This document shows, one piece after another, positions 10,101-18,754 of a stretch of DNA of 64,000 nucleotides. The translations under genes were made by a program, and so were the position numbers. The stretch is from Flammeovirga agarivorans. GTDB taxonomy: Bacteria; Bacteroidota; Bacteroidia; Cytophagales; Flammeovirgaceae. The DNA lies in the NCBI RefSeq assembly GCF_012641475.1, contig NZ_JABAIL010000003.1:746318-810317 (forward strand), in the 5' to 3' direction. The stretch's first letter is position 1; each line of letters opens with the position of its first letter. The notes under the pieces are model-generated. The model saw only the letters and a list, made by a program, of their open reading frames with translations, was not told the origin of the DNA and made no database searches.

Positions 10101-12423
10101 TAGGAGCATTAGCATCCAAGAAAAGGAAAGAAAAATGGTCAGTAAATTCAATGATCTTCTCTTGAAGTAATTTTGGGACAAAACGATTAGTGGCTGTTTG
10201 TCCTTCAGTTTCTTCCTTTACATAGTGATTCCAAAGAATAGAATCTTCATTCTCTATCACATGATAAAATGTATTCTTTTTACCTCTTAAATAGGGTAAA
10301 AGGTTATCACTATTAAGTTTTGAGATGATTTCTTTAGGTAGATCACTATCTACGTTTTCTTTTAAAAGAAGTTGATAAGCAACATTAAGTGGGTGAAGCG
10401 AAGTGAATTTTATAAATTTCTCTCTGTCTTCACTTATAATTGTTCCAATTTTTAATAAGTTTTCTTCTTCTAGGTTTAATTCATCACCTTCTTTTATACC
10501 ATCTAAAGAGGATTGAATAACTTTTAAATAGGTTTGATAAAGTTCTTTTAATTCTTCATCAATTACAGTAAGAGAAGGTAATAGATATTTATCTTTTTTA
10601 GACTTTTTATTGAAATATTCTATTAGAGCTTTATATGCAAGCTTTACTTCTTCATCTACTTTAAGGTCAGTAGCAGTAAGTGTTTTACCATCAAGAGCTT
10701 CATTATAAGAAAGGTAACCTGGGTTATTTTCTTTATGTTGAATAAAAATTTTGAACTCTTGAGTTAGTTGTTTTTTTAATCGTTCAGATGGGTAGTATTT
10801 ATGTAAATTGTGTTCTAAACTTTGCACTAATTTTTCTTTAGAAGAATCAATACGTTCAGAATATAGAAAAGGATCTTTTGATTGTAACTTAGTATTAATC
10901 ACATTTGAAGCACTAATTACTTTTGGTTTTAAATCAGCTAAAACCAGAAGATAGCTCAGTTGAGCATTTCCATATTCTACATCAAACTTTAATTTACCGG
11001 TATCAGAATGAGTTTCATCTCCATGTCTTAAATATAAAGTTTCATTTTCTTCAACTAAATATTTTTGATTTGATACTATTACATCTTTTCTTTCTCTTTG
11101 ATGATTAGGATTGATAATGATATCACTATCAGAAGATATTTCTAATGCATTCTTATTAATTTTAAGAGTACTTATTTGATCCTCTATTACCTCTTGATCA
11201 AAAGGAAGGACAGCAAACTTGAAAATGTGTTTAATTGTCTTACCATTTTCAACTTCATTATATTCTATCCTATTGCCGACTTGAGCAATACTTGCATCAT
11301 TCAATGAGATACTAATAACTAGGCTTTTTTCAGTTGGGTTTACTTCTGCCTTTAGTACATTATCTTTATCTTGTTTAATAAACTTTTGGTTAGGTTTTTT
11401 ATCAAACAATAATTCATACTGAATATTTTGATGATGATCAGGATTAAAGATGAAGATATTTCTTGTACGTTGTTTTGCTTTTGAAGTACCATCTTCAATA
11501 TCTCTACATTTTAAATTGTCTGTAGTTATATTTTTATCATTTGGTCTGAATTGTATACCTTCAATATTTTTACGACTTTCTTCAGATTTTACCACATCTT
11601 CGAAAGTAACATCTTGCCAGGTATCTTTATTTTTTAACTTTTTCTGCCCTAATTCATCAAATTTCTTCTCAACAACAGAATCAATATTTCCGTATTGATG
11701 ACCATTTCTAATTTCTGTAAAAACTTTCTGATTTTCCTTTATTCTTTTATCAATTTCTTTCTCATTGACTTTACCTCTAATAATTGAGTTGTCTTTAAAA
11801 AGACCAAGAAGGGGATAGTCTTCATTAGAAATTTGACCTTTTTCTAATATTTCAAGATATATACTATAGTCGAATATTGATCTACTAATATCACCAATCT
11901 CTTTATCTTGGTTCTTTAGTAATTCAGATAGAATTTTCTTTTCGAACTTTGTTATTGTAGAATTTTGTTCATCATCATCCGAAACAGATTTTTCAATTCT
12001 TTCTTTTACATAATCTAAACTTAATGGATAACCACTTGATGAAATATTAGCAGCTCCACCAATGATACTATCTAATTGAGTGTTATGTATAAATAGAATT
12101 GAAAGACCACTAAATTCACCTTCTTGAGATTTAATATAGTTTCTAAGAGCTGTTAGGTAGTCTTCATTTACTCCATTAATATTTGCTGCAATTAATAATG
12201 AAGTAGATTCAAATTTTAATATAAAACTTTTAAACTCACCAAAATTAAATTCACTAAAAATATTATGTGAATTACCTTTTTCTTTTAATGCGTTATAAAG
12301 ACCATTTACATCTTTAGTTAGCTCAAATTGGGCTTGATAAGATTGGCCTGTAGTTAGAGTGAATCGTTTAAAATACTCAACAATTCCTTCTGCTAAATAA
12401 TTATATATATTAGACGTAGTCAT
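7171..12423 (-). CDS. dptH: DptH/SspH-like restriction ATPase, HerA type
   Basis: This very large protein of 1750 residues carries a HerA/FtsK-like ATPase in its last 350 residues, with Walker A GTMGTGKT at 1407-1414 and Walker B MILVDEAD at about 1632-1639. The size and position after DptF- and DptG-like genes match DptH, the motor subunit of phosphorothioation-dependent restriction. Before the ATPase, around residues 1140-1170, a SDDLLMVG segment followed about 25 residues later by VEVK looks like a PD-(D/E)XK nuclease core; that is my inference. An acidic low-complexity linker near 1340-1370 separates the two parts. The gene starts 8 bases after dptG and is followed at once by the sspE-like gene. 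Such ATPases act on DNA in the cytoplasm as oligomeric rings. Confidence 0.8.
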   Translation of the reverse strand: MTTSNIYNYLAEGIVEYFKRFTLTTGQSYQAQFELTKDVNGLYNALKEKGNSHNIFSEFNFGEFKSFILKFESTSLLIAANINGVNEDYLTALRNYIKSQEGEFSGLSILFIHNTQLDSIIGGAANISSSGYPLSLDYVKERIEKSVSDDDEQNSTITKFEKKILSELLKNQDKEIGDISRSIFDYSIYLEILEKGQISNEDYPLLGLFKDNSIIRGKVNEKEIDKRIKENQKVFTEIRNGHQYGNIDSVVEKKFDELGQKKLKNKDTWQDVTFEDVVKSEESRKNIEGIQFRPNDKNITTDNLKCRDIEDGTSKAKQRTRNIFIFNPDHHQNIQYELLFDKKPNQKFIKQDKDNVLKAEVNPTEKSLVISISLNDASIAQVGNRIEYNEVENGKTIKHIFKFAVLPFDQEVIEDQISTLKINKNALEISSDSDIIINPNHQRERKDVIVSNQKYLVEENETLYLRHGDETHSDTGKLKFDVEYGNAQLSYLLVLADLKPKVISASNVINTKLQSKDPFLYSERIDSSKEKLVQSLEHNLHKYYPSERLKKQLTQEFKIFIQHKENNPGYLSYNEALDGKTLTATDLKVDEEVKLAYKALIEYFNKKSKKDKYLLPSLTVIDEELKELYQTYLKVIQSSLDGIKEGDELNLEEENLLKIGTIISEDREKFIKFTSLHPLNVAYQLLLKENVDSDLPKEIISKLNSDNLLPYLRGKKNTFYHVIENEDSILWNHYVKEETEGQTATNRFVPKLLQEKIIEFTDHFSFLFLDANAPIKVNLINQGDCSEILLGIFRYFNFLISKRNKTPEDISPIDFTIYGSDDYITKFEQLSKYDNPEQIKSVFGIDLFSSQKKIDAYELLKLYHNKVNFFTKKKSDTYEYAHISFYQFIHDEGNLSDVSYAHNEMDKMDSGLSLGGVLSETATAYDGGAYWSSYGTKKGPKENSISKLSTSYNQVANVLNSPNKLEFNKTIALTIDKEVKGELEKIYESSQWTTFIDPKVDLSFFKEDNSVVIIHYSDLYTSNSGYDAITVTKKWEQYRDVILNYLKKNQLEVNEDDTIPIINMFNAINGDWLLKIAAHNQRYQMDKEKISVLSAVKEMMAILEHPSITWVPMSLEEILRVSGSVALPQNSLMSVKSHGKSGMYSDDLLMVGVEETSNGIELYFHPVEVKIGKTNQENKALKQGAKTAEFFEEVLGGDNFKNKVYRNFFAKQIITIADKLRLYQVWEDYNEKWKNLHELKGKLYNDEFIISQNINEIVGKYSVLSFKANDSFQARSIKLDDDALIIELLESDGLNDLKTTMDDLIERYHDDEGDCSIHCTLLRKAYSIDKNLSGFEEHDIETTSTSDYVEKETNDNESTPSPTLVEEPIITEPMKILFGTKSNTKEELYWYPTSTDKVMHTNTGIIGTMGTGKTQFTKSMILQLSKNAEQNVDGKKIGILIFDYKGDYIKEDFTKPTDAKVYELYHLPYNPLALAVGSTTKPMLPLHTASALENTISTAYNLGNKQRSFLKELLMQAYENKGIIKHRRDTWEQPSPTLHDVYRIFEEHEDFAQDSLNAALKELYDYEIFEPNGKNATPLFDLIDGVTVINLSGYSPQIQNLVVAITLDQFYSQMQNRGHSKIDGNFRQLNKMILVDEADNFLSKNFESLRKILKEGREYGVGTILSTQFLNHFSTGDNEYSNYILTWIIHRVNEIKDKEVSSLFDLPSRNDRDDLIGVIKGLEKHYSIVNNAGSAPIKIRDKAFWEWNNN

Positions 12424-12431
12424 TAGAATTT

Positions 12432-13943
12432 CTATTTATTAAGTTTTTGAATATATTGAGCATCTCCACTATCACTTTTTTTCTCGATCAAGTTGATTTC
12501 TTCATATAACTTGATGATTTCAGCTTTTGATTCTTGATCAAAACGTAAACCTCTTAATTCAAACTCATCCCAAAGTTCTTTTAAAAGAATTTTATTATTT
12601 GAACCTACAGCTAAATCAGTGAGAAGAAGTAAAAGACTTTTATCAATACTTAAAGAGAAACCTAATTGACCTCTTCTTTTAGAATAGTTAACTTTGCAAA
12701 ATTCAGTAAACCATCCTTTATATGCTTTAAATGCTGAATTTCTAGGACTATTTTGGAATTGGAAAAGAATATATTTATAAAGTGTAATTATTCTATTGTA
12801 GATGTCATTTTCAGTATCAGGAGTTAGGTCTACTTCTTCCCATTTCCTAGATAACTTCTCTTCATCAACATAGTTATTTTTGTATTTGTCGATAATCTCG
12901 TCAATAGATGTGCTCAGTTTGCTCCTTTCAAAATCATCTAAACTATCTATTTCACTTTTTATATCGCTATAAATTTTATTGTTATCACTTGACCATTCAA
13001 TTGTATTTAAAAACTCTAAAGTATTTGCATGAGCAAAAAGAGTTTCAACATTTTTATCTAAGAGTTTCCAACCATTTATAATACCTAACCTACTTTTTGA
13101 TATTTTCTCCCATTTTAGTGTAAAGAATAATTTAGGTACAGTGTCTTCATCTTCATCGTAGAAGAATTGATTCAATTGTATAGCGAGTTGAGATACAAAT
13201 TGAAAGAAGTAAAACTTTAATAAATTGTGAATATTATCAATGAAGTAATTTTCATCTTCAGATAGAATAGATATATCTTGGGCAAATAATTTACGTAAAT
13301 TTTGAGTTAATTTACCTTCATAATAACCTTCTAATTTACTATCTGTTTTCTTAGATTTTTCCTTCTCACTTTCCTCCTTTATTGTTTCTAATACTAAACG
13401 GTAAAGTAAATTTTCATTTGCAGGAGTATCTGTTTTTGCAATTATTTTCTTTAACTCTTCATCATTTCCCAATAGCACACCTACAGTATAATTGGAAATA
13501 TCTTTAAGCTTAGCATTTTCCTTTAGAAAATTTAAATAACGTAATACTTTATAATCGAATTTGAAAATATCGCCATTTTCTTCAAATAATAATTTTTCAA
13601 TATTATCAAGAAGAATGTCTAAAGATTCAATGCCTTGAAAATCATCTCTTTCTTTTATAGATGATAGAATACTTTCTTTATCTAATTTAACTTTAGTTTT
13701 TTGTGGTAAATTTTCAGCAGTTCTAATAAGATTACCTACAGTACCATTAAATGTATATAGGTCTATTGTACTATCATTTAATCCTGCTGCATCTGTTGCA
13801 AACGGAAAAGCCTTAATTAATCTACCCTTACAATGTTGGAATTTACCAGTTAAATCATATATCCCGTTTTCATCTTTATCTATTTGTCCTTTGCTAAATG
13901 ACTGTTTTAATTTCTCGTAATTAATTGAATATTTTGAACTCAT
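12432..13943 (-). CDS. dptG: DptG-like phosphorothioation-dependent restriction subunit
   Basis: This is a soluble, lysine- and glutamate-rich protein of 503 residues, with no signal peptide, membrane segment or P-loop. It is called DptG from its position between DptF- and DptH-like genes, its length, and an N-terminal part (KAFPFATDAAGLND) that looks like the start of DptG proteins. DptG has no catalytic motif known to me and is taken to be a structural or bridging subunit of the FGH restriction complex. It starts 2 bases after the dptF-like stop and ends 8 bases before the dptH-like start, so the three are one transcription unit. The family call is less certain than for its neighbours. Confidence 0.65.
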   Translation of the reverse strand: MSSKYSINYEKLKQSFSKGQIDKDENGIYDLTGKFQHCKGRLIKAFPFATDAAGLNDSTIDLYTFNGTVGNLIRTAENLPQKTKVKLDKESILSSIKERDDFQGIESLDILLDNIEKLLFEENGDIFKFDYKVLRYLNFLKENAKLKDISNYTVGVLLGNDEELKKIIAKTDTPANENLLYRLVLETIKEESEKEKSKKTDSKLEGYYEGKLTQNLRKLFAQDISILSEDENYFIDNIHNLLKFYFFQFVSQLAIQLNQFFYDEDEDTVPKLFFTLKWEKISKSRLGIINGWKLLDKNVETLFAHANTLEFLNTIEWSSDNNKIYSDIKSEIDSLDDFERSKLSTSIDEIIDKYKNNYVDEEKLSRKWEEVDLTPDTENDIYNRIITLYKYILFQFQNSPRNSAFKAYKGWFTEFCKVNYSKRRGQLGFSLSIDKSLLLLLTDLAVGSNNKILLKELWDEFELRGLRFDQESKAEIIKLYEEINLIEKKSDSGDAQYIQKLNK

Positions 13944-13945
13944 TT

Positions 13946-15718
13946 TTAGTCTTCTTTTGAAAATTCGTAACCTAATCCTTCTGTATAACCAAGCTTAAAT
14001 CGCTCTTTTGATTTGCCAGAGATTTGTTGGAAAGTAAGATCTTTCATTCTACCAGCATCCCGTGATATATGTCTGATAAACAATTCAAAGCTTAAATGCC
14101 TTTGTTTGTCTTCTCGGTTAGGTCTATATCCTTGACCAATTTTATATAATAATTCAAATAAATTGTAGTCAATAACAGTTTCAAATATTTCAGCTCGATT
14201 TGCTTTAAAAGCTAGCTTTAAAGAAAGAGAAAATCGATGTAATTCATCATCTTTTTCTAGACATCCATTTTTTATTAGATGTGGAATAATTTTTAATTCT
14301 TGACTTATTTTATATTCGTTCTGCTTTTTCCCAATTTCAATATTAATGTGAGTATTATTATTAGAGGTTCCATTCCAATTGTATATGCCAATTAGAATGT
14401 TCTTAATAATTTTTCTAGCTTTTGGATTTTGAGGATTAATATAGCTGTAGTATAGCATTATAATATAATCCTTAACTACTTGTTTAGGTTCCCACTTTCT
14501 AAAGTAATTTAATCTTGTAAATAGTCTGATTATTGCCCTAGTTTCCTTATAACCTAATTTCTCAGAGTTCTTATGAATTAATTCCTTAATAAATTCAGGT
14601 AGGATTAATTCATTATCTTTAAAAACTGATTCAATTTGTTCTTTATTACTTAGCTTAAAGATATGTTGATCTAATTCTGAATCTCTATTTCTACAAGGAT
14701 CAAAATATTTAATTGATTTAAAAATAAATGCATCTTCATTATTAAAGATTAAAAAAGGAGTAAGACTAGTAATATAAGCCCTGATGTCATATCTTTTAAT
14801 TGATCTAGCAATTTGATTTTTATTTTTAGATGCTAGGTTTGTTGGTACAATTAGCTGAAAAATAAAATTCAATAACTGCCTTACAGGAACAATTAGTTTA
14901 TCACTAATAATAGCATTTAAAATAACTTTTGTAATGATATCTTGTACTTTTTTGTCAGAGATAAAATTGTAGTTATAATATATAGGATCTTTATATTTAT
15001 TTTCATTGTTATCATAATCATTCTTAAAAGCCTGATAAAAAGGATTATCGTTACTTTTTGAAGTAATTTTTTGTAATAACTCTGAAATTACCTTCGACTT
15101 AATTTCATCAGGATTTTCTCTTATTGAGAATAATTGATAATCAGCAAGATTGATATATTGAAAAGGCGAACTTTCGGGAATATTGACTTCTTGAAAAGAA
15201 CTATTTAAAAGGTTATATTCTTCTACAAACTTTTGAAGTTTGTTATATTTATCATCTTTCTGATAATCCTCTAGGAAATTAGTTAATGTACCTAAGTTAA
15301 TCGCCAATATTGCTTTACGATTAATACTCTCCTTTTCTTCTAATGCTTGATCAGTAAAATCTTTAAGAAATTCATCTAGTTCTTGTTTCCAAGACTTATC
15401 AACACTCTGACTTTCTGTAGCATCATTTTTAATTTTGAATTCTTTTAACTGTTCAGGGTAAAGCTCATGAAGACGAGCTAATAAATGTGACTTACCATCT
15501 CCAACATTACCAGAAATTAAAATAAGTTGAGAAAAAGGAGTTTCAAAACTTTGTAAAACTAGTTCTGTTAAAACCTCTTCAACAAACCTTTTAACGTGTA
15601 GGTACTTCTTTATCGGGTCATATTCTAACGAGTTTTTATTTCCATCAACTACTGCTTCTTTTGAAGAGATAGAAAGGGTATCAAGAATACTCTTGAAAGT
15701 GTTATTTTGTATAGACAT
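13946..15718 (-). CDS. dptF: DptF-like phosphorothioation-dependent restriction ATPase
   Basis: This 590-residue protein has a Walker A motif, GNVGDGKSH, at residues 70-78, and AILAINLGTL at about 165 is a likely second strand of the P-loop fold. The N-terminal pattern of a short leader and then ISGNVGDGKSHLL is typical of DptF, the ATPase subunit of the FGH restriction complex. That complex attacks DNA lacking the host phosphorothioate mark. It is the first gene of the leftward restriction operon dptF-dptG-dptH-sspE. I chose ATG 15718. I saw no clean Bacteroidota promoter in the 400 bases before it. Codon use is as AT-rich as the rest of the defence locus. Confidence 0.78.
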   Translation of the reverse strand: MSIQNNTFKSILDTLSISSKEAVVDGNKNSLEYDPIKKYLHVKRFVEEVLTELVLQSFETPFSQLILISGNVGDGKSHLLARLHELYPEQLKEFKIKNDATESQSVDKSWKQELDEFLKDFTDQALEEKESINRKAILAINLGTLTNFLEDYQKDDKYNKLQKFVEEYNLLNSSFQEVNIPESSPFQYINLADYQLFSIRENPDEIKSKVISELLQKITSKSNDNPFYQAFKNDYDNNENKYKDPIYYNYNFISDKKVQDIITKVILNAIISDKLIVPVRQLLNFIFQLIVPTNLASKNKNQIARSIKRYDIRAYITSLTPFLIFNNEDAFIFKSIKYFDPCRNRDSELDQHIFKLSNKEQIESVFKDNELILPEFIKELIHKNSEKLGYKETRAIIRLFTRLNYFRKWEPKQVVKDYIIMLYYSYINPQNPKARKIIKNILIGIYNWNGTSNNNTHINIEIGKKQNEYKISQELKIIPHLIKNGCLEKDDELHRFSLSLKLAFKANRAEIFETVIDYNLFELLYKIGQGYRPNREDKQRHLSFELFIRHISRDAGRMKDLTFQQISGKSKERFKLGYTEGLGYEFSKED

Positions 15719-15878
15719 GTATGATACTCATTTTCTTTAGGCTAAGAATAGAGTAAATATAAATGCTCGTCTGGATTTAAATAATAACATAGATTAAAAT
15801 CAAAAAAAAAAGAGTAATATATTAAAGTTATTAACATTTGATGTTTGATAAGAATAACAACTTTATAATAAAACAAAA

Positions 15879-15899
15879 GCGGGAGAAAAAATCTCCCGC
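15879..15899 (-). terminator. Rho-independent terminator, leftward
   Basis: A perfect 8-bp stem, GCGGGAGA with TCTCCCGC, surrounds a five-A loop. On the - strand it is followed by TTTTGTTTTATT, a good U-tract, so it should end leftward transcripts. On the + strand the following CTTATGC is not T-rich. It would stop reading from the small ORF or from a short RNA, which would insulate the dptF promoter. Confidence 0.65.
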
Positions 15900-16012
15900 C
15901 TTATGCATGTTTAACCTGTATCAATTTTTGTTTTCTTGATGGAAATATAATTTTCCAAATATCTTAAGTCTGCTTTATATGTAATCTTTAAGTGAAGAAG
16001 TATGGCTAAAAA

Positions 16013-16030
16013 CGAGGGGATACCCCCTCG
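16013..16030 (-). terminator. Hairpin with T-tracts, likely leftward terminator
   Basis: CGAGGGG pairs with CCCCTCG across a four-base loop. The - strand continues GTTTTTAG and the + strand ATTTTAAT, so either direction is possible, with leftward better. It lies about 100 bases beyond the stop of the small leftward ORF at 16129-16290. Confidence 0.55.
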
Positions 16031-16128
16031 ATTTTAATTCACTGAATAAGCCATAAAAAAATAAAGTAGTTAGTATATCAATACTTATTTTAACAATCTA
16101 GAAATAGATAGTATTTGAATGAAAAGTC

Positions 16129-16290
16129 TTACTGTTTTTCGGTTATAGCATACGATAAACTCCCGTCTATAGTAGCTGTAGAAATTTCTAAACTATCTAT
16201 TGAAATAATTGAATTGGTAGAAAGGCTTTGAGCTTTCGCCCCGAAATGACATATAGTTAGAACTAAAAAAATACTTAGCTTGATTCGCAT
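16129..16290 (-). CDS. Small secreted protein, 53 residues, unknown
   Basis: This short ORF encodes a clear signal peptide: MRIKL, a hydrophobic core and the cleavage-like end GAKAQS, very common in Bacteroidota. About 31 residues follow, rich in serine and isoleucine. The frame extends upstream to 16416, but the ATG at 16290 places the signal peptide at the N-terminus, so I prefer it. The mature part is too short for a domain call. It may be a real small exported protein or the 5' remnant of a larger secreted gene cut short at the border of the defence island. A leftward hairpin terminator follows. Confidence 0.45.
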   Translation of the reverse strand: MRIKLSIFLVLTICHFGAKAQSLSTNSIISIDSLEISTATIDGSLSYAITEKQ

Positions 16291-16459
16291 TTTATTGAAT
16301 AGATGAAAAGTAATATTTAAGTAGCAAATAATATTGACCGGCTGTTTCGATCTGATACAAATGTGGGAGGAATCGCTTGTAAATGCTAAAAAACAGGGGG
16401 GACAAAGGGGGGACACCCATAAATAAATGTGAATTTTTTAAAAAATCATCGAAAATGAA

Positions 16460-16474
16460 TACTTTTGAAAGCAA
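16460..16474 (+). promoter_or_regulatory. Candidate Bacteroidota -7 element
   Basis: TACTTTTG at 16460-16467 matches the Bacteroidota sigma-70 -7 consensus TAnnTTTG, about 40 bases before the regulator gene. The -33 region is T-rich but lacks a clear TTTG, so this is a partial match. Confidence 0.4.
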
Positions 16475-16505
16475 GTAATGCTGTGATTTTATACACTATT
16501 TCGAA

Positions 16506-18515
16506 ATGATGACTATCAAAAAAACTCTACTATTTTTTTATTTACTTTTTACTTCCTGTATCCTATGCTGTCCTCTTTATGCACAGTCAGCACAAGAGCC
16601 TATTTTTGAACAGTTATTGACATTGGATTCCTTACTGTCCATCAATAAATATGAGGCCGTAAAAAAGGGATTGAAGGACTTTTCTCCAGAACAAATTTCT
16701 GAAAAAGATACTCCATCAAAAGTACTTTATTATCGTATGTTGGGGGAGTTGAAAGAGAACGAATCCAAACAAGAAGAATCCATTGTTGCTTACGAGCATT
16801 TGCTAGAGATTTCTTCAGAATCATTAGATGCTAAAATTGCACTTATCCAAGCCAAAGGGATTAACGATTTAGGTATTGCCTATGCACAAATTGGTGAACT
16901 TGAAAAAGCCAAAAGGGCACACTTTCAAAGTTTGGCACTCTATAATAAATACAACGATCCACAAGGAGGTTCATTTAATTATGGAAACCTCTCTATCATT
17001 TATAAAGAATTAAAACAGCTCGATTCTGCTTTGTACTGTCTTGGTGAAGCCACTAAAATGGCTAAGTTGGCACAAGATACATTGGGAATGGGTTACCATT
17101 CTTTGAGTCATGGAATTTTATTGATTGATAACAATGAACCGGTAGATGGGTTGGCGGAGTTAAACTATGCTTATCATATTTTCCATTTGATGAAAAATGA
17201 GAAAATGAAACAGTATACCAATAGAATTCGAGCGGGTGCTTATAAATCCATCAATGACTATTCTACAGCACAATCATTATTGTTTACTTCTAGAACCTAT
17301 TATCAAAGTGTTGGAGATACCAAGCGATTAGGTCAAACGGATTTGTCTCTTGCGGAGGTGTATTTTCATTTGCAGGAGTTAGATAGTGGATATCAATTTG
17401 TACAAGAAGGCATCGAAGCCTTTGATAGTGTCAGGTATGTGAAAGGATTGGTAAAGGGGTACCATCTTTTTGGGGAATATTATGCTAGAAAGAATAGCTA
17501 TGACCAAGCCATCAAGAATTACAAAAAATCTTTGACCCTGTCAGAGAATAAATACAAAGGGATGATGGCCAATTCTTTGTTGGCAATGGGTAGTATTTAC
17601 TTGCAACAAGGGAAAATCAATGAGGCACAAAAATATGCTAAAGAAGCCTTTAAGGTTTCCAATGGTAGTCTGTCGGAAGGTTCTGAAAGAAACTACTACG
17701 ATGTGATGTATGAGACCAGTAAAAAACAAGGGAACATAAGAGAAGCATTGCATTACTTGGAAATATTGGATCAGAAGAAATCTGAAACTTTTAATCAGGA
17801 AAGAGCCAATGAGATTGCTAGAATAGAATACAAGTCAAAACTTATTTTGGAAAAGGAACGCTTGGAGATGGAAAAGAGACAGGCTTTCGAAAACCTTCAG
17901 AATGAGTTGGCCAGAGAGCAAATTATCTTACAAGCAATTATTGTGGGTGTAGTATTAATTCTTATTATTCTATTTGTGTTGTACCGTTCTTATCAACTAA
18001 AAAAACAAGCCAATCTGAATTTAGTGAGGAAGAATGTGGAGATCAATGAGCTTAGAATCTCTGAAAAAGAATTGGCCGAAGAGACATTAGCGTTGAAAGA
18101 AAGAGAATTGGCGACTACTACAATGCTCTCCCATGAAAGAAATACATTATTGGAACAACTGAATGAACAGATTACTGCTTTATCTGGCAAAGTAGATGAG
18201 ACAATAGTTCCAGAAATAAAAGAAATTAAGAAGACAATAAAACTCAATCTTAGTGAGGATAGCTGGCAAAGTTTTACCTATCAGTTTGAGAAAGTTCACC
18301 CAAGGTTTTTCGATAAGCTGAAGACAAGATATCCGTCGCTTACACAAAGAGATTTAAAGATCTGCGCTTACCTAAGAGTGGGTATGGAGAGGAAAGAAAT
18401 TGCTACAGTTTCCAATATGAGCCCTGAAGCAGTAAAGAAAAGTCTTTACCGTATTAAGAAAAAAATGGAGTTGACGGCAGAAGAAAATTTACGAGAGTTT
18501 GTGATTGCGATTTAG
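16506..18515 (+). CDS. TPR-transmembrane-HTH signalling regulator
   Basis: This 669-residue regulator has four parts in order. A signal peptide ends near LYAQS (about residue 27). TPR-like helical repeats run to about 440. A single membrane helix (IIVGVVLILIILFVLY) lies near 480, followed by a charged coiled coil. The C-terminal LuxR-like helix-turn-helix contains YPSLTQRDLKICAYLRVGM and then KEIATVSNMSPEAVKKSLYR. This is a common Bacteroidota design in which periplasmic TPRs sense a signal and a cytoplasmic HTH is thought to bind DNA, with no histidine kinase. It lies 240 bases upstream of the LPP20-caspase-PEGA operon on the same strand, so it may control it. A second protein of the same design is at 45639-47306. 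Confidence 0.8.
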   Translation: MMTIKKTLLFFYLLFTSCILCCPLYAQSAQEPIFEQLLTLDSLLSINKYEAVKKGLKDFSPEQISEKDTPSKVLYYRMLGELKENESKQEESIVAYEHLLEISSESLDAKIALIQAKGINDLGIAYAQIGELEKAKRAHFQSLALYNKYNDPQGGSFNYGNLSIIYKELKQLDSALYCLGEATKMAKLAQDTLGMGYHSLSHGILLIDNNEPVDGLAELNYAYHIFHLMKNEKMKQYTNRIRAGAYKSINDYSTAQSLLFTSRTYYQSVGDTKRLGQTDLSLAEVYFHLQELDSGYQFVQEGIEAFDSVRYVKGLVKGYHLFGEYYARKNSYDQAIKNYKKSLTLSENKYKGMMANSLLAMGSIYLQQGKINEAQKYAKEAFKVSNGSLSEGSERNYYDVMYETSKKQGNIREALHYLEILDQKKSETFNQERANEIARIEYKSKLILEKERLEMEKRQAFENLQNELAREQIILQAIIVGVVLILIILFVLYRSYQLKKQANLNLVRKNVEINELRISEKELAEETLALKERELATTTMLSHERNTLLEQLNEQITALSGKVDETIVPEIKEIKKTIKLNLSEDSWQSFTYQFEKVHPRFFDKLKTRYPSLTQRDLKICAYLRVGMERKEIATVSNMSPEAVKKSLYRIKKKMELTAEENLREFVIAI

Positions 18516-18689
18516 CGATATAACAAAGTACAGATGTATCTATAAGCCAATGTAATACGCTCAAAAAAACACATATTTTATAGAGATATTGATGCAATAA
18601 TATTTTAATTAAAATTATATTAAATATCTATTTAAATGTTATTAAAAGTTAGATACAACAAATAATATTTCGATTAATGTTAATTTATT

Positions 18690-18721
18690 TTTGTTTTCTA
18701 ATCCTTTTATCAATAGTTTTG
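18690..18721 (+). promoter_or_regulatory. Bacteroidota-type promoter of the caspase/PEGA operon
   Basis: TTTG at 18690-18693 and TAGTTTTG at 18714-18721 are separated by 20 bases. This is the spacing of the Bacteroidota -33/-7 promoter (TTTG, then TAnnTTTG). Transcription would begin near 18727, about 28 bases before the TTG start at 18755. An overlapping second -7 match, TATTTTTG, lies at 18686-18693. Confidence 0.55.
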
Positions 18722-18754
18722 CACAGTGTTATTTATCCACTGGTTTAGTTACTA

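Larger units (their letters stand above)
15719..16128. other. Intergenic region with two hairpins, no gene seen
   Basis: This stretch of about 410 bases between the restriction operon and a small leftward ORF holds no convincing open frame. It has a run of A at about 15801-15811 and two GC-rich hairpins at 15879-15899 and 16013-16030, listed separately. The dptF promoter must lie here, but no good TAnnTTTG match was found on the - strand. Confidence 0.6.

Noticed and set aside
16394-16420. G-quadruplex
   Set aside because: Only two long G runs are present, fewer than the four needed.
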